A DNA stretch of 46,525 nucleotides from JAFLCA01 sp041907145. GTDB taxonomy: Bacteria; Bdellovibrionota_C; UBA2361; JAFLCA01. The notes below the pieces were generated by a model. The model was not told where the DNA came from and made no database searches. It saw only the letters and a list, made by a program, of their open reading frames with translations. Location of the stretch: contig JAYRHW010000285.1 in NCBI GenBank assembly GCA_041907145.1, positions 1-46,525 of the forward strand, written 5' to 3'. This document shows positions 1-9,765 of this stretch, piece by piece (positions within the stretch are counted from its first letter, which is position 1; every line of letters starts with the position of its first letter). A program made the position numbers and the translations under genes.

Positions 1-2
1 AC

Positions 3-2657
3 CAGTCCTCCAATTTCGACCCTACCCAAAATGGGTACGTGCTAAACGGCAAATATTCGAAGACGGCCCTGCTCTCTCTCTCCCCTTCTATTACGCGCTT
101 CACCTCCGCAACGAATGACTTTACCCAAAGCTCCATTACGGAGACCCGAGAGAGCGCTCTCCATGCAGCGGAGGCTCATCTCTACTATTATATCAATGAT
201 TACCGTTCCCGATTTATCAACGATGCCTTCATCAATTCTCTGTCTCTGGGCAGCTCCGCCTCTGATAACCTGAAGTATCGCCAGTACAAGCCCGATTTGC
301 AGGGATTGATAAATGCCAGGCTGCCCATTACTACCGTGCAGGAGGTCTCCAGTTTTACACCGTGGTCCAATGATGTGCTCAGAAACGACCTTACCGCTCC
401 CGAGAAGCAGCGCAGCCTCGCCGGAGATCCCCTCGATTCCTTTGCTTTCGATCCGGAGTGGGTGGTAGCGCAGTACGCGGGACAGGCGGCGCATTGGATC
501 TCCGCCGGAACCGCTGCCTGGCCGGTGAATCCGACCTGGGGCGCGATTAACTCCAGCTATACCTGGCGCACTGATGTGCGCCCGGCGATCTTACAGGGGT
601 TCAAACTCTGGGCGGCATACAGGTATAGCGGCAACAGCGAAGTCTTTCGCTATGCGATGCAGGTACATCGTAGACTTAACAGCTCAACTTGCGGCGCGCA
701 GAATGTTCCGGCCTGTGACAAGGGTTGGAACATCGACAACGCTGGAATGTATCTCGATACTTCCGATCCGGTATTGAATAATCCGACCAACGCGAGCTGG
801 CCGGCAGGAGCATCGGACGATACACTTCTTTTCCCTTTTCAAGTTCGCAGTGGCGTTCCGGCAAATCACGGCGGTCCTGGAATCGATGGCGGCCTTGGCG
901 GCATGTACATCGCGGCATTGTTCTACGATATTTCAAAGGATGTAGGCCTTGGCGACTACAAGGCTGACCAACTCTTCTGGAAAACAGTTTCGCTGATTAA
1001 TCCTGGGCAAGCAGTCAGTATGACCAGCTTCGGGCAGCTGATACAGCAGGCGGCTCGCGCCCTCTGGCCGAATCCAAGCGCGCCCGGAACCACCTATTAT
1101 GAGCAGGACCTTGTCGATGTCCTCAGTGCTCGTGGTATCCGCATGAATGGAGTCAATGACTTCACGCTCAATCTTCCAAGCCCGCTAGGCTCCCCGTCCA
1201 ATCCTGGGCCTGGTACGATGACTACAGCTTCTGTAGTGGGAGTCGGCTCCCCTGTTCCGGATACTCAGCGGAACAGCTCCACCGGCTACAACTTCCTAAG
1301 CTTCTTCCTCAATGGGTACTCCGTAAGCACCGCCGGCACTCAGTATGTTACCTACCAGTTTTACAAGCACTCCAAGCTCGGCGCAGTTGATGCGGTAGAA
1401 TTCACCAACGGAACGATTAATTCCATCTCTCCAACAAATCCGATTCTGAACTATGACGGACAGATGAACGCGTCTTACGAGGGGCGCTCCTTGGGCAATA
1501 TGCTACTGATGGCTCCAGGTCAAACACTGCGATTCTTGCGACGACGCCAATCTGCCGTATCGGAGCAGGAGGGCTACTACGTAGAGGACGTGCGTCCGCA
1601 TGGGTTCCGTGCACTAAAGGCAATTCCTAACGGATTCACCTTCAAGGTGACTAAGATTGGGCCGTCGGTCAGAGGAACGAATTATCAGCTCACCATTGTC
1701 GACCCTTCCTTAACCATGTCAGGAGCAAATACGGGACCGGCGACGTATGCCTGGACCTTTACGGATTATAATGGCGTGGTGCGCAATGCCAGCGGTCAAG
1801 CGGTGACCTATGACGCACTAGCTAATCAGCCCTTCACCCTGTCTGTCACCCGCACGCGCGGCTCGCAAAATGACAACATCACGCTGCGCGAGCGCGGCAA
1901 CGACCTTGACCGCAATTCAGGCGCGCAGTTCAACCAGAATTTTGTCGAGGTGGGTTATCCTGTAAGCTTTGACACCATCATAAATCGTCGCATGGTGGAG
2001 GGACACGGTTCGTATAATTCCGCCCTTAATCCGGTGGGTGGGGCCTTTGGTGTTCAGGGCCATCGCTGGACCACGCCCAATCAGATTGTGAAGCCCTTGA
2101 GCTTGTCAGTTGTCAGCCACGGAATTGGATCGGGTTCTAACCAAGGAGGTCCTTACCGATTCCAGGATGCTGTGTACTATACGGCTTGCATCTGGGGAGC
2201 TCGAGATAACGTCACCATCTACCCGGGATGCCATACGAGCGTCGTCACAGGTGACTTTGAAATGCAGGCTCCCTTTCAGCAGGTGGGCGTAAATCTGGGT
2301 CTGCCTTTCGCGATTGTGACGGCCGCCTCATATCCGGCACATCGGTGGACCATTAACTTCCCTTCAGATTGGAGGCTGCAACCAAACACCGAGTATTACT
2401 TTGGTGGGCATATCTCGGCCAGCGTCGTCAACAATGGTTACTCATACAATGTCTGCTCGTATGCACAGGCAAATTGGGACACCGTTACCCCCGGCAATGC
2501 TGCTGACCGATCCGACTGGCTAGCAGGAGCGAACTGGAGCGGACAGAGTGGAGCGCCTTCGCCGCAGACCATGCGCAGCTATTTAGGTCAATCTGGTTCA
2601 GTCTCCAACTGCACCTTTGCGGCTTATACGTTTAAGGGGCTGACGGTACCGCAGTAA
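3..2657 (+). CDS. Large exported-type protein of unknown function, 5' end outside window
   Basis: The frame is open from the first bases of the window, so the true start and any signal peptide lie upstream; 885 residues are visible. A GTG at 39 is the first possible internal start but nothing supports it. The protein is rich in Asn, Ser, Thr and Gly, with few, scattered cysteines, as in secreted or surface proteins. A helical stretch around visible residues 304-332 is reminiscent of the C-terminal helices of secreted metallopeptidases, but I see no HExxH in the visible part. A PKD-like beta segment follows near residues 575-620, and the last 250 residues look beta-rich. It ends 158 bases before hmgA and looks transcriptionally separate from it. 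I do not recognise the family; a truncated secreted hydrolase is possible but unproven. Confidence 0.75.
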   Translation, partial: QSSNFDPTQNGYVLNGKYSKTALLSLSPSITRFTSATNDFTQSSITETRESALHAAEAHLYYYINDYRSRFINDAFINSLSLGSSASDNLKYRQYKPDLQGLINARLPITTVQEVSSFTPWSNDVLRNDLTAPEKQRSLAGDPLDSFAFDPEWVVAQYAGQAAHWISAGTAAWPVNPTWGAINSSYTWRTDVRPAILQGFKLWAAYRYSGNSEVFRYAMQVHRRLNSSTCGAQNVPACDKGWNIDNAGMYLDTSDPVLNNPTNASWPAGASDDTLLFPFQVRSGVPANHGGPGIDGGLGGMYIAALFYDISKDVGLGDYKADQLFWKTVSLINPGQAVSMTSFGQLIQQAARALWPNPSAPGTTYYEQDLVDVLSARGIRMNGVNDFTLNLPSPLGSPSNPGPGTMTTASVVGVGSPVPDTQRNSSTGYNFLSFFLNGYSVSTAGTQYVTYQFYKHSKLGAVDAVEFTNGTINSISPTNPILNYDGQMNASYEGRSLGNMLLMAPGQTLRFLRRRQSAVSEQEGYYVEDVRPHGFRALKAIPNGFTFKVTKIGPSVRGTNYQLTIVDPSLTMSGANTGPATYAWTFTDYNGVVRNASGQAVTYDALANQPFTLSVTRTRGSQNDNITLRERGNDLDRNSGAQFNQNFVEVGYPVSFDTIINRRMVEGHGSYNSALNPVGGAFGVQGHRWTTPNQIVKPLSLSVVSHGIGSGSNQGGPYRFQDAVYYTACIWGARDNVTIYPGCHTSVVTGDFEMQAPFQQVGVNLGLPFAIVTAASYPAHRWTINFPSDWRLQPNTEYYFGGHISASVVNNGYSYNVCSYAQANWDTVTPGNAADRSDWLAGANWSGQSGAPSPQTMRSYLGQSGSVSNCTFAAYTFKGLTVPQ

Positions 2658-2660
2658 AGA

Positions 2661-2765
2661 TAGGGACGGCATTTCTCTGCATAAAACCCCTGATCCTTCG
2701 CTGCGGGCTTTCTAAACGTCCGGACAATCTTTTGTCCCCAACTCATAAAAATGGGATCGTCCCTA
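2661..2765. repeat. 8-bp inverted repeat flanking the hmgA upstream region
   Basis: TAGGGACG at 2661-2668 is matched by CGTCCCTA at 2758-2765. The arms enclose about 90 bases between the end of the first gene and hmgA, just before the hmgA 5' region. The arms are too far apart for a simple terminator. They could bracket a folded leader or be chance. Confidence 0.3.
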
Positions 2766-2815
2766 CTAAAGCTATCCGCTACACTGACTGCTAGTAGCGC
2801 CATTAGGAGATTCCC

Positions 2816-3964
2816 ATGCCATTTTATCATCGCCTCGGCAGTATTCCCCATAAGAGGCATACGCAGTTTCGAAAGCCCGATGGCAGACTCTACAGCGAAG
2901 AGCTGATGGGAACCCGGGGTTTCTCCGGCGTGCAATCTATCTTGTATCACCACACTCCGCCGACATCGGTGGTTCGCGCTGACATCCTGCGCGACGAAGT
3001 GGTGGAACTAGCGCCGAATATCAATCTCGAGCCGCGACATCTGGTCGCCTCGAACTTTCAATCGCAGGGTGACCCGATCGAATCACGGACTTGGCTGCTG
3101 GCTAATCCACAGGTCAAACTCGGCTTGAGCACTCCGACGGCGGCAATGAATTATTTTTACCGCAATGGCCAATGCGATGAGATGATCTTCGTTCATGAGG
3201 GCAAAGGTGAACTACAGAGCCAGTTCGGTGTGCTGCCTTTTCGGGCGGGTGACTACGTCATAATTCCGGTCGGCACTACCTATCAGCTCCAAATCCAGGG
3301 AAAGGCTAGACTGCTAGTGCTTGAAGCAAACAGCCGCATCGAAGTTCCACAGCGTTACCGCAACGAGTACGGTCAACTTTTGGAACGTTCTCCATTTTGT
3401 GAGCGTGATATCCGGGTGCCTGAGAAGCTGATTACCAGGGATGAAAAGGGAGAGTTCGAAGTTCGGGTACGAATGGGCGACCGGCTCAATCGGCTGATCC
3501 AGAGCCACCACCCCTTTGACGTGGTCGGCTGGGATGGCTTCCTGTATCCCTGGATCTTCAATATCGAGGACTTCGAGCCTATAACCGGACGCGTACATCA
3601 ACCTCCGCCAGTGCATCAAACTTTTGCCGGCGAGGGCTTCGTGGTTTGCTCCTTCGTTCCTCGCCTCTACGATTACCACCCCGAGGCTATTCCGGTGCCT
3701 TACAACCATTCCAATGTGAATAGCGACGAAGTTCTGTACTACGTGGCGGGCGACTTTATGAGTCGCAAGGGCATAGCCCAAGGCTCATTTACGCTTCATC
3801 CGGCTGGTGTCCCGCATGGTCCCCACCCCGGCACTGTGGAAAAGTCCCTGGGTCAGAGAGAGACCAAAGAGCTGGCAGTAATGGTGGATACCTTCGCACC
3901 ATTACAGCTAACCGTGGCAGGAGCAAAGTTGGTGGATCCCAATTACGTCCGCAGCTGGATCTAG
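2816..3964 (+). CDS. hmgA: Homogentisate 1,2-dioxygenase
   Basis: This Fe(II) enzyme opens the ring of homogentisate to maleylacetoacetate in the cytoplasm, the central step of tyrosine and phenylalanine breakdown. The 382-residue length and double-cupin layout fit the family. The family signature HPAGVPHGPHPG sits at residues 328-339, and the segment with H298 and E305 provides likely metal ligands. The N-terminus (MPFYHRLGSIPHKRHTQF) is also typical. The sequence resembles the shorter bacterial clade (NHSNVNSDEV motif) rather than the human/Pseudomonas type. The ATG is fixed by AGGAGA five bases upstream. Its substrate is made by HppD, encoded 15 kb away at 19051. Genes for maleylacetoacetate isomerase and fumarylacetoacetase are not in the window. 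The gene stands alone, with no obvious operon partner. Confidence 0.93.
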   Translation: MPFYHRLGSIPHKRHTQFRKPDGRLYSEELMGTRGFSGVQSILYHHTPPTSVVRADILRDEVVELAPNINLEPRHLVASNFQSQGDPIESRTWLLANPQVKLGLSTPTAAMNYFYRNGQCDEMIFVHEGKGELQSQFGVLPFRAGDYVIIPVGTTYQLQIQGKARLLVLEANSRIEVPQRYRNEYGQLLERSPFCERDIRVPEKLITRDEKGEFEVRVRMGDRLNRLIQSHHPFDVVGWDGFLYPWIFNIEDFEPITGRVHQPPPVHQTFAGEGFVVCSFVPRLYDYHPEAIPVPYNHSNVNSDEVLYYVAGDFMSRKGIAQGSFTLHPAGVPHGPHPGTVEKSLGQRETKELAVMVDTFAPLQLTVAGAKLVDPNYVRSWI

Positions 3965-4057
3965 GCTAGCACCTGGTACCCGAGCGCTAGAGCCGTCTTC
4001 TGCATACGGGGATCCCGTACTTCCATAAAATCTACTTTGTTGAAGTTGTGTTAGGAG

Positions 4058-4063
4058 TATAAT
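4058..4063 (+). promoter_or_regulatory. Consensus -10 box for the 4109 gene
   Basis: A perfect TATAAT lies 46 bases before the ATG at 4109. Upstream, only weak -35 matches are seen (TTTGTT or TTGTTG at 15-16 bases spacing). Transcription would begin near 4070, giving a leader of about 40 bases that contains the AAGGA ribosome site at 4094. Confidence 0.5.
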
Positions 4064-4108
4064 TAGAAGCATCGTCGTCTGAAGTATCGCTGTAAGGATG
4101 TAACGCCC

Positions 4109-5116
4109 ATGTCCAGCGGGCCTGAAAATCAGCCGTCTCCAAGCCCTTCTCCGAAGCCCAGTACTGAGCAAGAACTCCGCGTCGCCATTGCCAAGGCGCA
4201 TCTCGGCGGTAAGGAAGTCTCCGCAGGCTCGGATCACTGGATCGCTGGACTCGAGAATGCCGGTGATGATCACTTAAAGACCATCAAAGACGAGACTTCC
4301 TCTGCCCTGCTTGGAAAGATGCTCACCTTTGAGCCGACTGTCATTGCGCGCAAAGTTTCCGATGAGGGACATTCCGTCGTTTTTAGTCCGCTCGTGCGCC
4401 GCATGCATTCGCATGGAGATCACGAACCCGGCGGATATTTGATTCCGCCCTGGCAAGAACTTCACCCCGAGATTGGCGAGATTCTTCGTCGCGGCACCGA
4501 CACCGAGATTGGTGGCCCCAAACATCAGAGGGAAATGGAGTTTCATGCCTATAAGGGTTCCCAGCTCGATATAGTTCGATCTCCAATCGCAATTCTTGTC
4601 ACGGATCAACGAATTGAAAATGCTGTCGGCACTCCCGTCGGTGCGCCGAGTATAGTCGTGCTGTGGTCCAAGGCTGCCTTCATAGAGTGCAGCGAAGGAC
4701 TGATTTCCCAGTTTGCGGCCGTTCAGAAGGGGGCGGTAGTTTCGAGTGACAGCGTGAACGCGCTCAAGCTCGGCCGCGGCCGCAGTTGGGAGGGTGCTAG
4801 GCAGTCAGGCCCGGCTTGGCTTGGAGAGATTCCGCTTCCAGGATTTCTCGAGCGTTGCCCAAGCTACCTCTCGGGCCTGATTGCATACGAATCTGTTCAT
4901 AAGGCGGTACGGGAGACTCTCGCTAGCACGGACTCGCCGGATATCGCGGTGACCGGGGTGCGCTTCCGTGAGAATTGGAACCTCGAAGTAAAATTCAAGT
5001 TTGGTCAAGAAGAACGCGAACTCGTCATAAGCCCCCATCTGCCTGAACGTCTGAGCTTTAGCTGGGCAGACGAGGACTACGGAGTAGCAAACCTCGCCAG
5101 TCAGTGGCTTAAGTAG
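4109..5116 (+). CDS. Conserved-looking protein of unknown function (335 aa)
   Basis: I do not recognise the family. The N-terminal 20 residues are a Ser/Pro/Lys-rich tail, followed by a globular protein without signal peptide or membrane segment. Residues about 95-125 are His-rich (RRMHSHGDHEPGGY), which could bind metal but is not a known motif to me. The C-terminal third has alternating beta strands ending in a mixed acidic patch. The ATG is supported by AAGGATG eight bases upstream and a TATAAT box at 4058. It is followed after 184 bases by another long unknown gene on the same strand; base and codon use look like those of its neighbours. The coding frame is convincing by length and composition, while function is open. 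Confidence 0.75.
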   Translation: MSSGPENQPSPSPSPKPSTEQELRVAIAKAHLGGKEVSAGSDHWIAGLENAGDDHLKTIKDETSSALLGKMLTFEPTVIARKVSDEGHSVVFSPLVRRMHSHGDHEPGGYLIPPWQELHPEIGEILRRGTDTEIGGPKHQREMEFHAYKGSQLDIVRSPIAILVTDQRIENAVGTPVGAPSIVVLWSKAAFIECSEGLISQFAAVQKGAVVSSDSVNALKLGRGRSWEGARQSGPAWLGEIPLPGFLERCPSYLSGLIAYESVHKAVRETLASTDSPDIAVTGVRFRENWNLEVKFKFGQEERELVISPHLPERLSFSWADEDYGVANLASQWLK

Positions 5117-5300
5117 GCACCTACCCTAAGCAGAATTCAATTTTTCGTCGGCGATGAGCTCAGACCCTCGCTTTAGTGCTTCTCGGTCCAGCCCAAGGCG
5201 CTAAGCATCTATTATCATTAAAGAAAATACATAACCCAAAGGCTACTCCCTGGGCCGCATTTCCCTAGAAAGTCCGCATACCTATAGAGAGGACTTTGGC

Positions 5301-7385
5301 ATGGGAGAAGTAGATTCAAAGGCTAGGGCTGCTGCGGTTGAACAGCAGGAGCGACAGCTGCACCAGTGGCATGACGCCATCGAATCAGTCGTGCGCCTCC
5401 AAGATGCTCCGAACCAAGAGCTGCGCGGTAGAACGACAGCCGAGGCCGGCAAAAGAATCGATAGATTCATCGACTCAGATCCAGTCTATCGAGCCGCAAG
5501 AGATGAGTACGCCGGGAACGATCGAAGTCGAAGAACTGAATTCCGCGAAACCCTGGAACGTTCACTGAACATTCTTGAACGCCTCGCACATCGCAATCCT
5601 GATGTCGATGTTCCCTTGGATTTCAAGGACAACCATCGCTATGTCTATCGTCTGATGGCGCTGCACCTGATGCTCCAGGCAAATGGCCAGCGTGATTCGC
5701 TGTCCGACCCTTCCGTCTTAGGCTTGCCCGCGTTTACTCGTCCTCCCATCGCGATCAAGGAGGATCGCAGTATAACGGCTGACTCTCCCGCCGCTGCAGG
5801 CGCGCCAGAGAAGGCACACGAAGCACTGGCAAAAAATCCTGACGAAGATCGCTTTTTTGAACTCTGGATTACCCATCTTCCGGGAAATGTAAACTCCATC
5901 GCCAAGCAGGTTGACCTCTATGCTCTCGTGGCAACCTATCAAGACGGGATATCCTTCCCGGTAGCTCGTGAAATTCTGAGTGACGAGGACTTGAGCCAAG
6001 GAATTCTCTATGAACAGCTCGGCGCTGTCGCCGCGGTAGCACGGGATTGCAAAGAATTTGGCGACGGCCGTCTGCGCAGCATCTCACATGCATGTAACCT
6101 GCATGCACGCGCGACCGCGCTTAGTAAGGCCCACGGCCTGCATGAACTGGAGTCGCCTCTCGATGCGCTTGCCGACGAAGGGTTCCTCTCCAATGACGGC
6201 AAATCTCTGCTTATTCGCTCAGCAGCGGTTATGCGCGACGCCCTACCCGTCACTGCTCGCATCGTCGAGCGGCTGGAGGAGCGCAGCATTGTCACCGCCG
6301 ACGACGTTTCCAAGCTCAATACCGCCGTAAACCGATTCCTTCTAGCAGGCAAAGCTGAGGACTTCATCGAGAGACGCCTCTGTACTGCTCTGGTTGGCGC
6401 GATTGATAAGCTTGACCACGTTTGCAATTGTGCCGTGCTGCTGTCTCGAAAGGTTCATATTGACGATCTCATTGTCCTTTCGCGTGAGAGCACTTCGATT
6501 GTCGCCCGCGCAGCCAACAGAGAATTCGACAGCGTTGCGCCGACAAATACCCGATACGGCAAACTAGTTCGCGAAAGGATCGATGCGGAAATTGATATTC
6601 TCAGGCGATCAGATCCGCAAGAACGTCAGGATTTTGAGTCCGCGTTTTCCTCGCTGCAGATTCCTGCCAGCGTGCGCAAGGCGGAACTGAGAGAATGCCT
6701 CTTTACGGTCGCCCAAGAGCTTCCAGCGCATGGTCGCACCGCCCGTCTACAGAAAGTAGGCGCCGATCTGACCCAACTGGCCGCAGCAGGCACCGATCTC
6801 GGCCTACTCACCGAGATGTTAAAGGCCCCTCCGGCAGAAGTGCGCCAGGAGGCCCTCTTGCTCTTTATTTCCAATCTCGCTCATTTGCAAGCGGACGCTG
6901 TTCAGGGCCTGCCGCACATAGTACAGCACGCCCATGAGTTATATTCTCGTCGCCGGGATGGTGATGAAAGTCAGAACATGCGCGGACCGCTCGTGGAGGC
7001 CCAAACCGCCATAAACTTGGCCAGAAGCGGCTATAAGATACTGGCGCTCGGCGTAGAACTGCCAAGCAGTAGGTACGATTATGATATCCTGGCTGAGTCT
7101 CCGACGGGGGAGCGCCTCGGTATTGAAGTGAAGCGCGGATTAGCTAGTGTAGTAGGCAAGAATACCCGCATGTGGTCGCGCGCCGAGCATGCCAACTCCC
7201 AGATGGTTCGCTTCATGGTAGCCTGCAAAACGGACGGATTTACACCGGTTATCACCATCTCTGACTTTCATGATCATACCTGGGCCGCATCACCGCTCAG
7301 TGATTTGCTCAATCAAATTCAAAGTGAATTCGGCCTAAAGCCTCGCATCCTGGATGGAAACAACGCGCGCGAGTGCAGCTACTAG
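5301..7385 (+). CDS. Large helical protein with C-terminal PD-(D/E)XK-like nuclease module
   Basis: The 694-residue protein has a long, mostly helical N-terminal part (about 1-555) that I do not recognise and that lacks a signal peptide or membrane segment. The last 140 residues show the order of active-site residues of the PD-(D/E)XK nuclease fold: a helix with E566, then D593/D595 in a YDYDIL strand, then E609-V-K611 in a LGIEVKRG strand, followed by a helix and strand. Such modules cut DNA or tRNA in restriction enzymes, Holliday junction resolvases and polymorphic toxins. The ATG follows GAGAGGA at eight bases. No immunity-like, restriction or transposition gene is adjacent; the upstream neighbour is the unknown 335-residue protein. 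The fold call is from motif order only, and the lysine-containing strand is the strongest part of it. Confidence 0.65.
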   Translation: MGEVDSKARAAAVEQQERQLHQWHDAIESVVRLQDAPNQELRGRTTAEAGKRIDRFIDSDPVYRAARDEYAGNDRSRRTEFRETLERSLNILERLAHRNPDVDVPLDFKDNHRYVYRLMALHLMLQANGQRDSLSDPSVLGLPAFTRPPIAIKEDRSITADSPAAAGAPEKAHEALAKNPDEDRFFELWITHLPGNVNSIAKQVDLYALVATYQDGISFPVAREILSDEDLSQGILYEQLGAVAAVARDCKEFGDGRLRSISHACNLHARATALSKAHGLHELESPLDALADEGFLSNDGKSLLIRSAAVMRDALPVTARIVERLEERSIVTADDVSKLNTAVNRFLLAGKAEDFIERRLCTALVGAIDKLDHVCNCAVLLSRKVHIDDLIVLSRESTSIVARAANREFDSVAPTNTRYGKLVRERIDAEIDILRRSDPQERQDFESAFSSLQIPASVRKAELRECLFTVAQELPAHGRTARLQKVGADLTQLAAAGTDLGLLTEMLKAPPAEVRQEALLLFISNLAHLQADAVQGLPHIVQHAHELYSRRRDGDESQNMRGPLVEAQTAINLARSGYKILALGVELPSSRYDYDILAESPTGERLGIEVKRGLASVVGKNTRMWSRAEHANSQMVRFMVACKTDGFTPVITISDFHDHTWAASPLSDLLNQIQSEFGLKPRILDGNNARECSY

Positions 7386-7460
7386 AGCGCTTCCGCACAG
7401 ATGGTTCCGGTGCGGCCTGCCGCTACATGCCACTGACAATGTCAGAGGGCGCGCTAAAAA

Positions 7461-7772
7461 TTATTCCTTGGTCTCAGTTTGCTGCCGCTCGCGAAACTGG
7501 CGCACCAGCCCCGCACTGGCGTTTCCAAAATGCTCCATTGCTTCCCCCTGAGTGGCGAGTAATACCTGCAATGTTTCGATTTCTCCCCGTTCAAGAGGGC
7601 GTCCGGCGCGGCCTGCCGCCTCAAGCAGTTCGATCTGACGCACTACCTCCTTAGGGAGCTGCGAGCGATCGAGGCCATGTTTGGCAATGAAGTCTGCGTC
7701 CGCTTCAGCGGCAGCTGCGGGCGCACTTCCCTGGGCGTCCTCGCGCGGCTTGTCATGATGGTGCACGGCCAT
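7461..7772 (-). CDS. Small hydrophilic protein of unknown function
   Basis: A 103-residue protein read from ATG 7772, which has GAGGA seven bases upstream; a longer reading from 7802 lacks such a site. It begins with a His-rich stretch (MAVHHHDKPRED), then an Ala-rich linker, then two or three amphipathic helices (residues about 35-95) rich in Glu, Arg and Gln. There is no signal peptide or membrane segment. It lies 60 bases downstream of the thioredoxin-fold gene on the same strand and may be cotranscribed with it. The overlapping plus-strand frames lack ribosome sites. I do not recognise a family. Confidence 0.55.
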   Translation of the reverse strand: MAVHHHDKPREDAQGSAPAAAAEADADFIAKHGLDRSQLPKEVVRQIELLEAAGRAGRPLERGEIETLQVLLATQGEAMEHFGNASAGLVRQFRERQQTETKE

Positions 7773-7861
7773 GGTTAATCCTCGACCAATAAAATACTGC
7801 ATAGCGAGGAGCTAAACAATTTTCGCCAAACGGCGAGCCATCGAGGCAACATACTGAAATG

Positions 7862-9670
7862 TCAGAGACTTTTGTCCTTCTTACTGAAGAGCTCAATAGT
7901 CGCAGCAATTTTCTCAGGTTCAAATATCGGCAAGGAACAGCGCTTATCCGTGCACACGAACGCTGCTGGACGGGGAAGCTCCGGATACTGCACATCAGAG
8001 CGCGGCAGCGGTCCCTCACTCTTGTCCCACCACTCTGCTCGCTTGTAGGGCGCAAAGTACCGTAGGGCCGCCGCGAAGAGCTGCGCCGCCTTCGGGTCGT
8101 CCTTCTTGGCAACAATCGTAAGGTGCAGGGGATCCGAGTGATATTCCTGGTCAGCCAAGAGAATTCCGGGATCTGTCCGGTACTCGAGTGCCACCGCTGA
8201 TTGCCGTACGTATCGCAGAGCAATCTCGGCGAGCTGCTTGAATTCTATTACCCCTGAGTATTGGTAAAGACGCATCATCGCCCGGGCCAGCTCGATATTT
8301 TGGTCGCTCACGCGCACCGGGCTAAGCTTGGCATTTTTCTGTGCCTTAGCGCTCAAGACCCCGGGGGAAGCGGCGGTTAAATCGCCATCGAGAAAATTGT
8401 CCTTTATAAAATGTCCGACCCGCAAAGCATGGCTAAGCCACTCTCGCTCAGATGACTCTTGATACAGCAGTACCAAGGCTTGGAGCATGGCAAGATTATC
8501 CGCCAAAAATGGGCCGCCCTGATCGTTATCACCATGACGGAATCCCCCCTCAACGGTGGCACGATGGGCTAATATCCAGCGCGCTGCCTTCCTGCCATCC
8601 TCCAGGGCAGCCGCATCTCCAGTCGCCCCGTGGTACGTCATCAGCGCACTAATGAACCAGCCATTCTCTCGTGAATAGACATTGGTATCGACTCTCGGAA
8701 TTCCCTTTGCCCGGCGCTCCTTGTCACCAAGGGCAAAGTAGTCTCCGGAATGAGTGCCTTGCACAAGGTCGGCATCTTGACTCGCGTAGTAAGCGCCGTC
8801 CGGCGAACGCAAAAATTCATTCACGTACCGTCGAATTGACTGAGCCGCATCAAGGTAGGCCCCGTCACCGTAGACGAGATAACCGCGGGAATATGCCGCG
8901 AGGTTGTCTGCTTGTGTACGCATTATCTTTTCGAAGTGAGGGTGATCCCAGTCACTACGAGTAGAATACTGATACATGCCGCCCCAGGCGGGATCTAGAA
9001 GCTTCAAGTTCGACGACAGGGTTTTCTTGGCCCACTCGCGATTATCAGTGTCCCCTTTAGCTGCCTCGATCAGGGCATACTCCATGGGATCGGGCAGCAA
9101 GAATCGATGCACGCCCTGTATCCCGCCCTGAGCGGTATCTCGTGTCCCGGCATGCCGAGCAAGAAGCTCGCGGCGAACCTCCTCGCTCAGCGAAGCCATG
9201 TCCTGCAATTCGGTCGAGCTTGGTTTCGCAGCGGGGGCCGCCGAGGCCGGAGCTTTCGCAGTCTTCTCCAAGACCGCGACAAAATCCTTTGGCTCAATGA
9301 ATCCGGCTTCCTTCCAAAGATCCTGCCCCTGCGGACTCAGGATAACAGTGGCCGGCCAGCCATAGTCTTGATAGCGTGCGGACAAATCAGGGCGGGAAGC
9401 CTGGTCGACCTTAACGGGGATGTAGTATTTGGCAATCACATTTTGGACGTTCTGATTCGAATACGTCTCCTGCTCCATGACATGGCACCAGTGACACCAC
9501 ACTGCTTCTAGATCCAGCAGTACCAGCTTCTTTCCGGCGGCGGCGCGATCGAACAGAGACTCATCCCAGCTCTGCCAATGAATCTCGGTTGCCTTTGCCG
9601 AGGGGGATTCCGCGCTTATCGGGGATGCAATGAAAGAAAAAAAGGCAAACAGGACTGCAAGGATCCGCAT
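7862..9670 (-). CDS. Exported thioredoxin-fold (DUF255/YyaL-like) protein
   Basis: The 602-residue protein starts with a signal peptide (residues 1-20, cleavage near ISAES), so it should act outside the cytoplasm. A thioredoxin-like domain follows with the active-site pair C59-H-W-C62 in the VWCHWCHVME context typical of the DUF255 (YyaL/spermatogenesis-associated protein 20) family. After an Ala/Pro linker around residue 140, the rest resembles the helical-barrel part of these proteins (segments such as GMYQYSTRSDWDHPHFEKI and YYASQDADL). Family members are usually cytoplasmic; the signal peptide makes this an exported version. The biochemical role of the family is unsettled; disulfide or sugar-related activities have been suggested. 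A TGGAG site precedes the ATG. TerC lies upstream on the same strand, about 95 bases away. Confidence 0.85.
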   Translation of the reverse strand: MRILAVLFAFFSFIASPISAESPSAKATEIHWQSWDESLFDRAAAGKKLVLLDLEAVWCHWCHVMEQETYSNQNVQNVIAKYYIPVKVDQASRPDLSARYQDYGWPATVILSPQGQDLWKEAGFIEPKDFVAVLEKTAKAPASAAPAAKPSSTELQDMASLSEEVRRELLARHAGTRDTAQGGIQGVHRFLLPDPMEYALIEAAKGDTDNREWAKKTLSSNLKLLDPAWGGMYQYSTRSDWDHPHFEKIMRTQADNLAAYSRGYLVYGDGAYLDAAQSIRRYVNEFLRSPDGAYYASQDADLVQGTHSGDYFALGDKERRAKGIPRVDTNVYSRENGWFISALMTYHGATGDAAALEDGRKAARWILAHRATVEGGFRHGDNDQGGPFLADNLAMLQALVLLYQESSEREWLSHALRVGHFIKDNFLDGDLTAASPGVLSAKAQKNAKLSPVRVSDQNIELARAMMRLYQYSGVIEFKQLAEIALRYVRQSAVALEYRTDPGILLADQEYHSDPLHLTIVAKKDDPKAAQLFAAALRYFAPYKRAEWWDKSEGPLPRSDVQYPELPRPAAFVCTDKRCSLPIFEPEKIAATIELFSKKDKSL

Positions 9671-9765
9671 AGATGGACTCCACCAAAGTTCTGTGGAGTT
9701 TAGAATGCCGGCTCGAAGCGGGCAATATCGCGTCGTTTGCAGAGCTCCTGCAGGGAAACCCGGAA

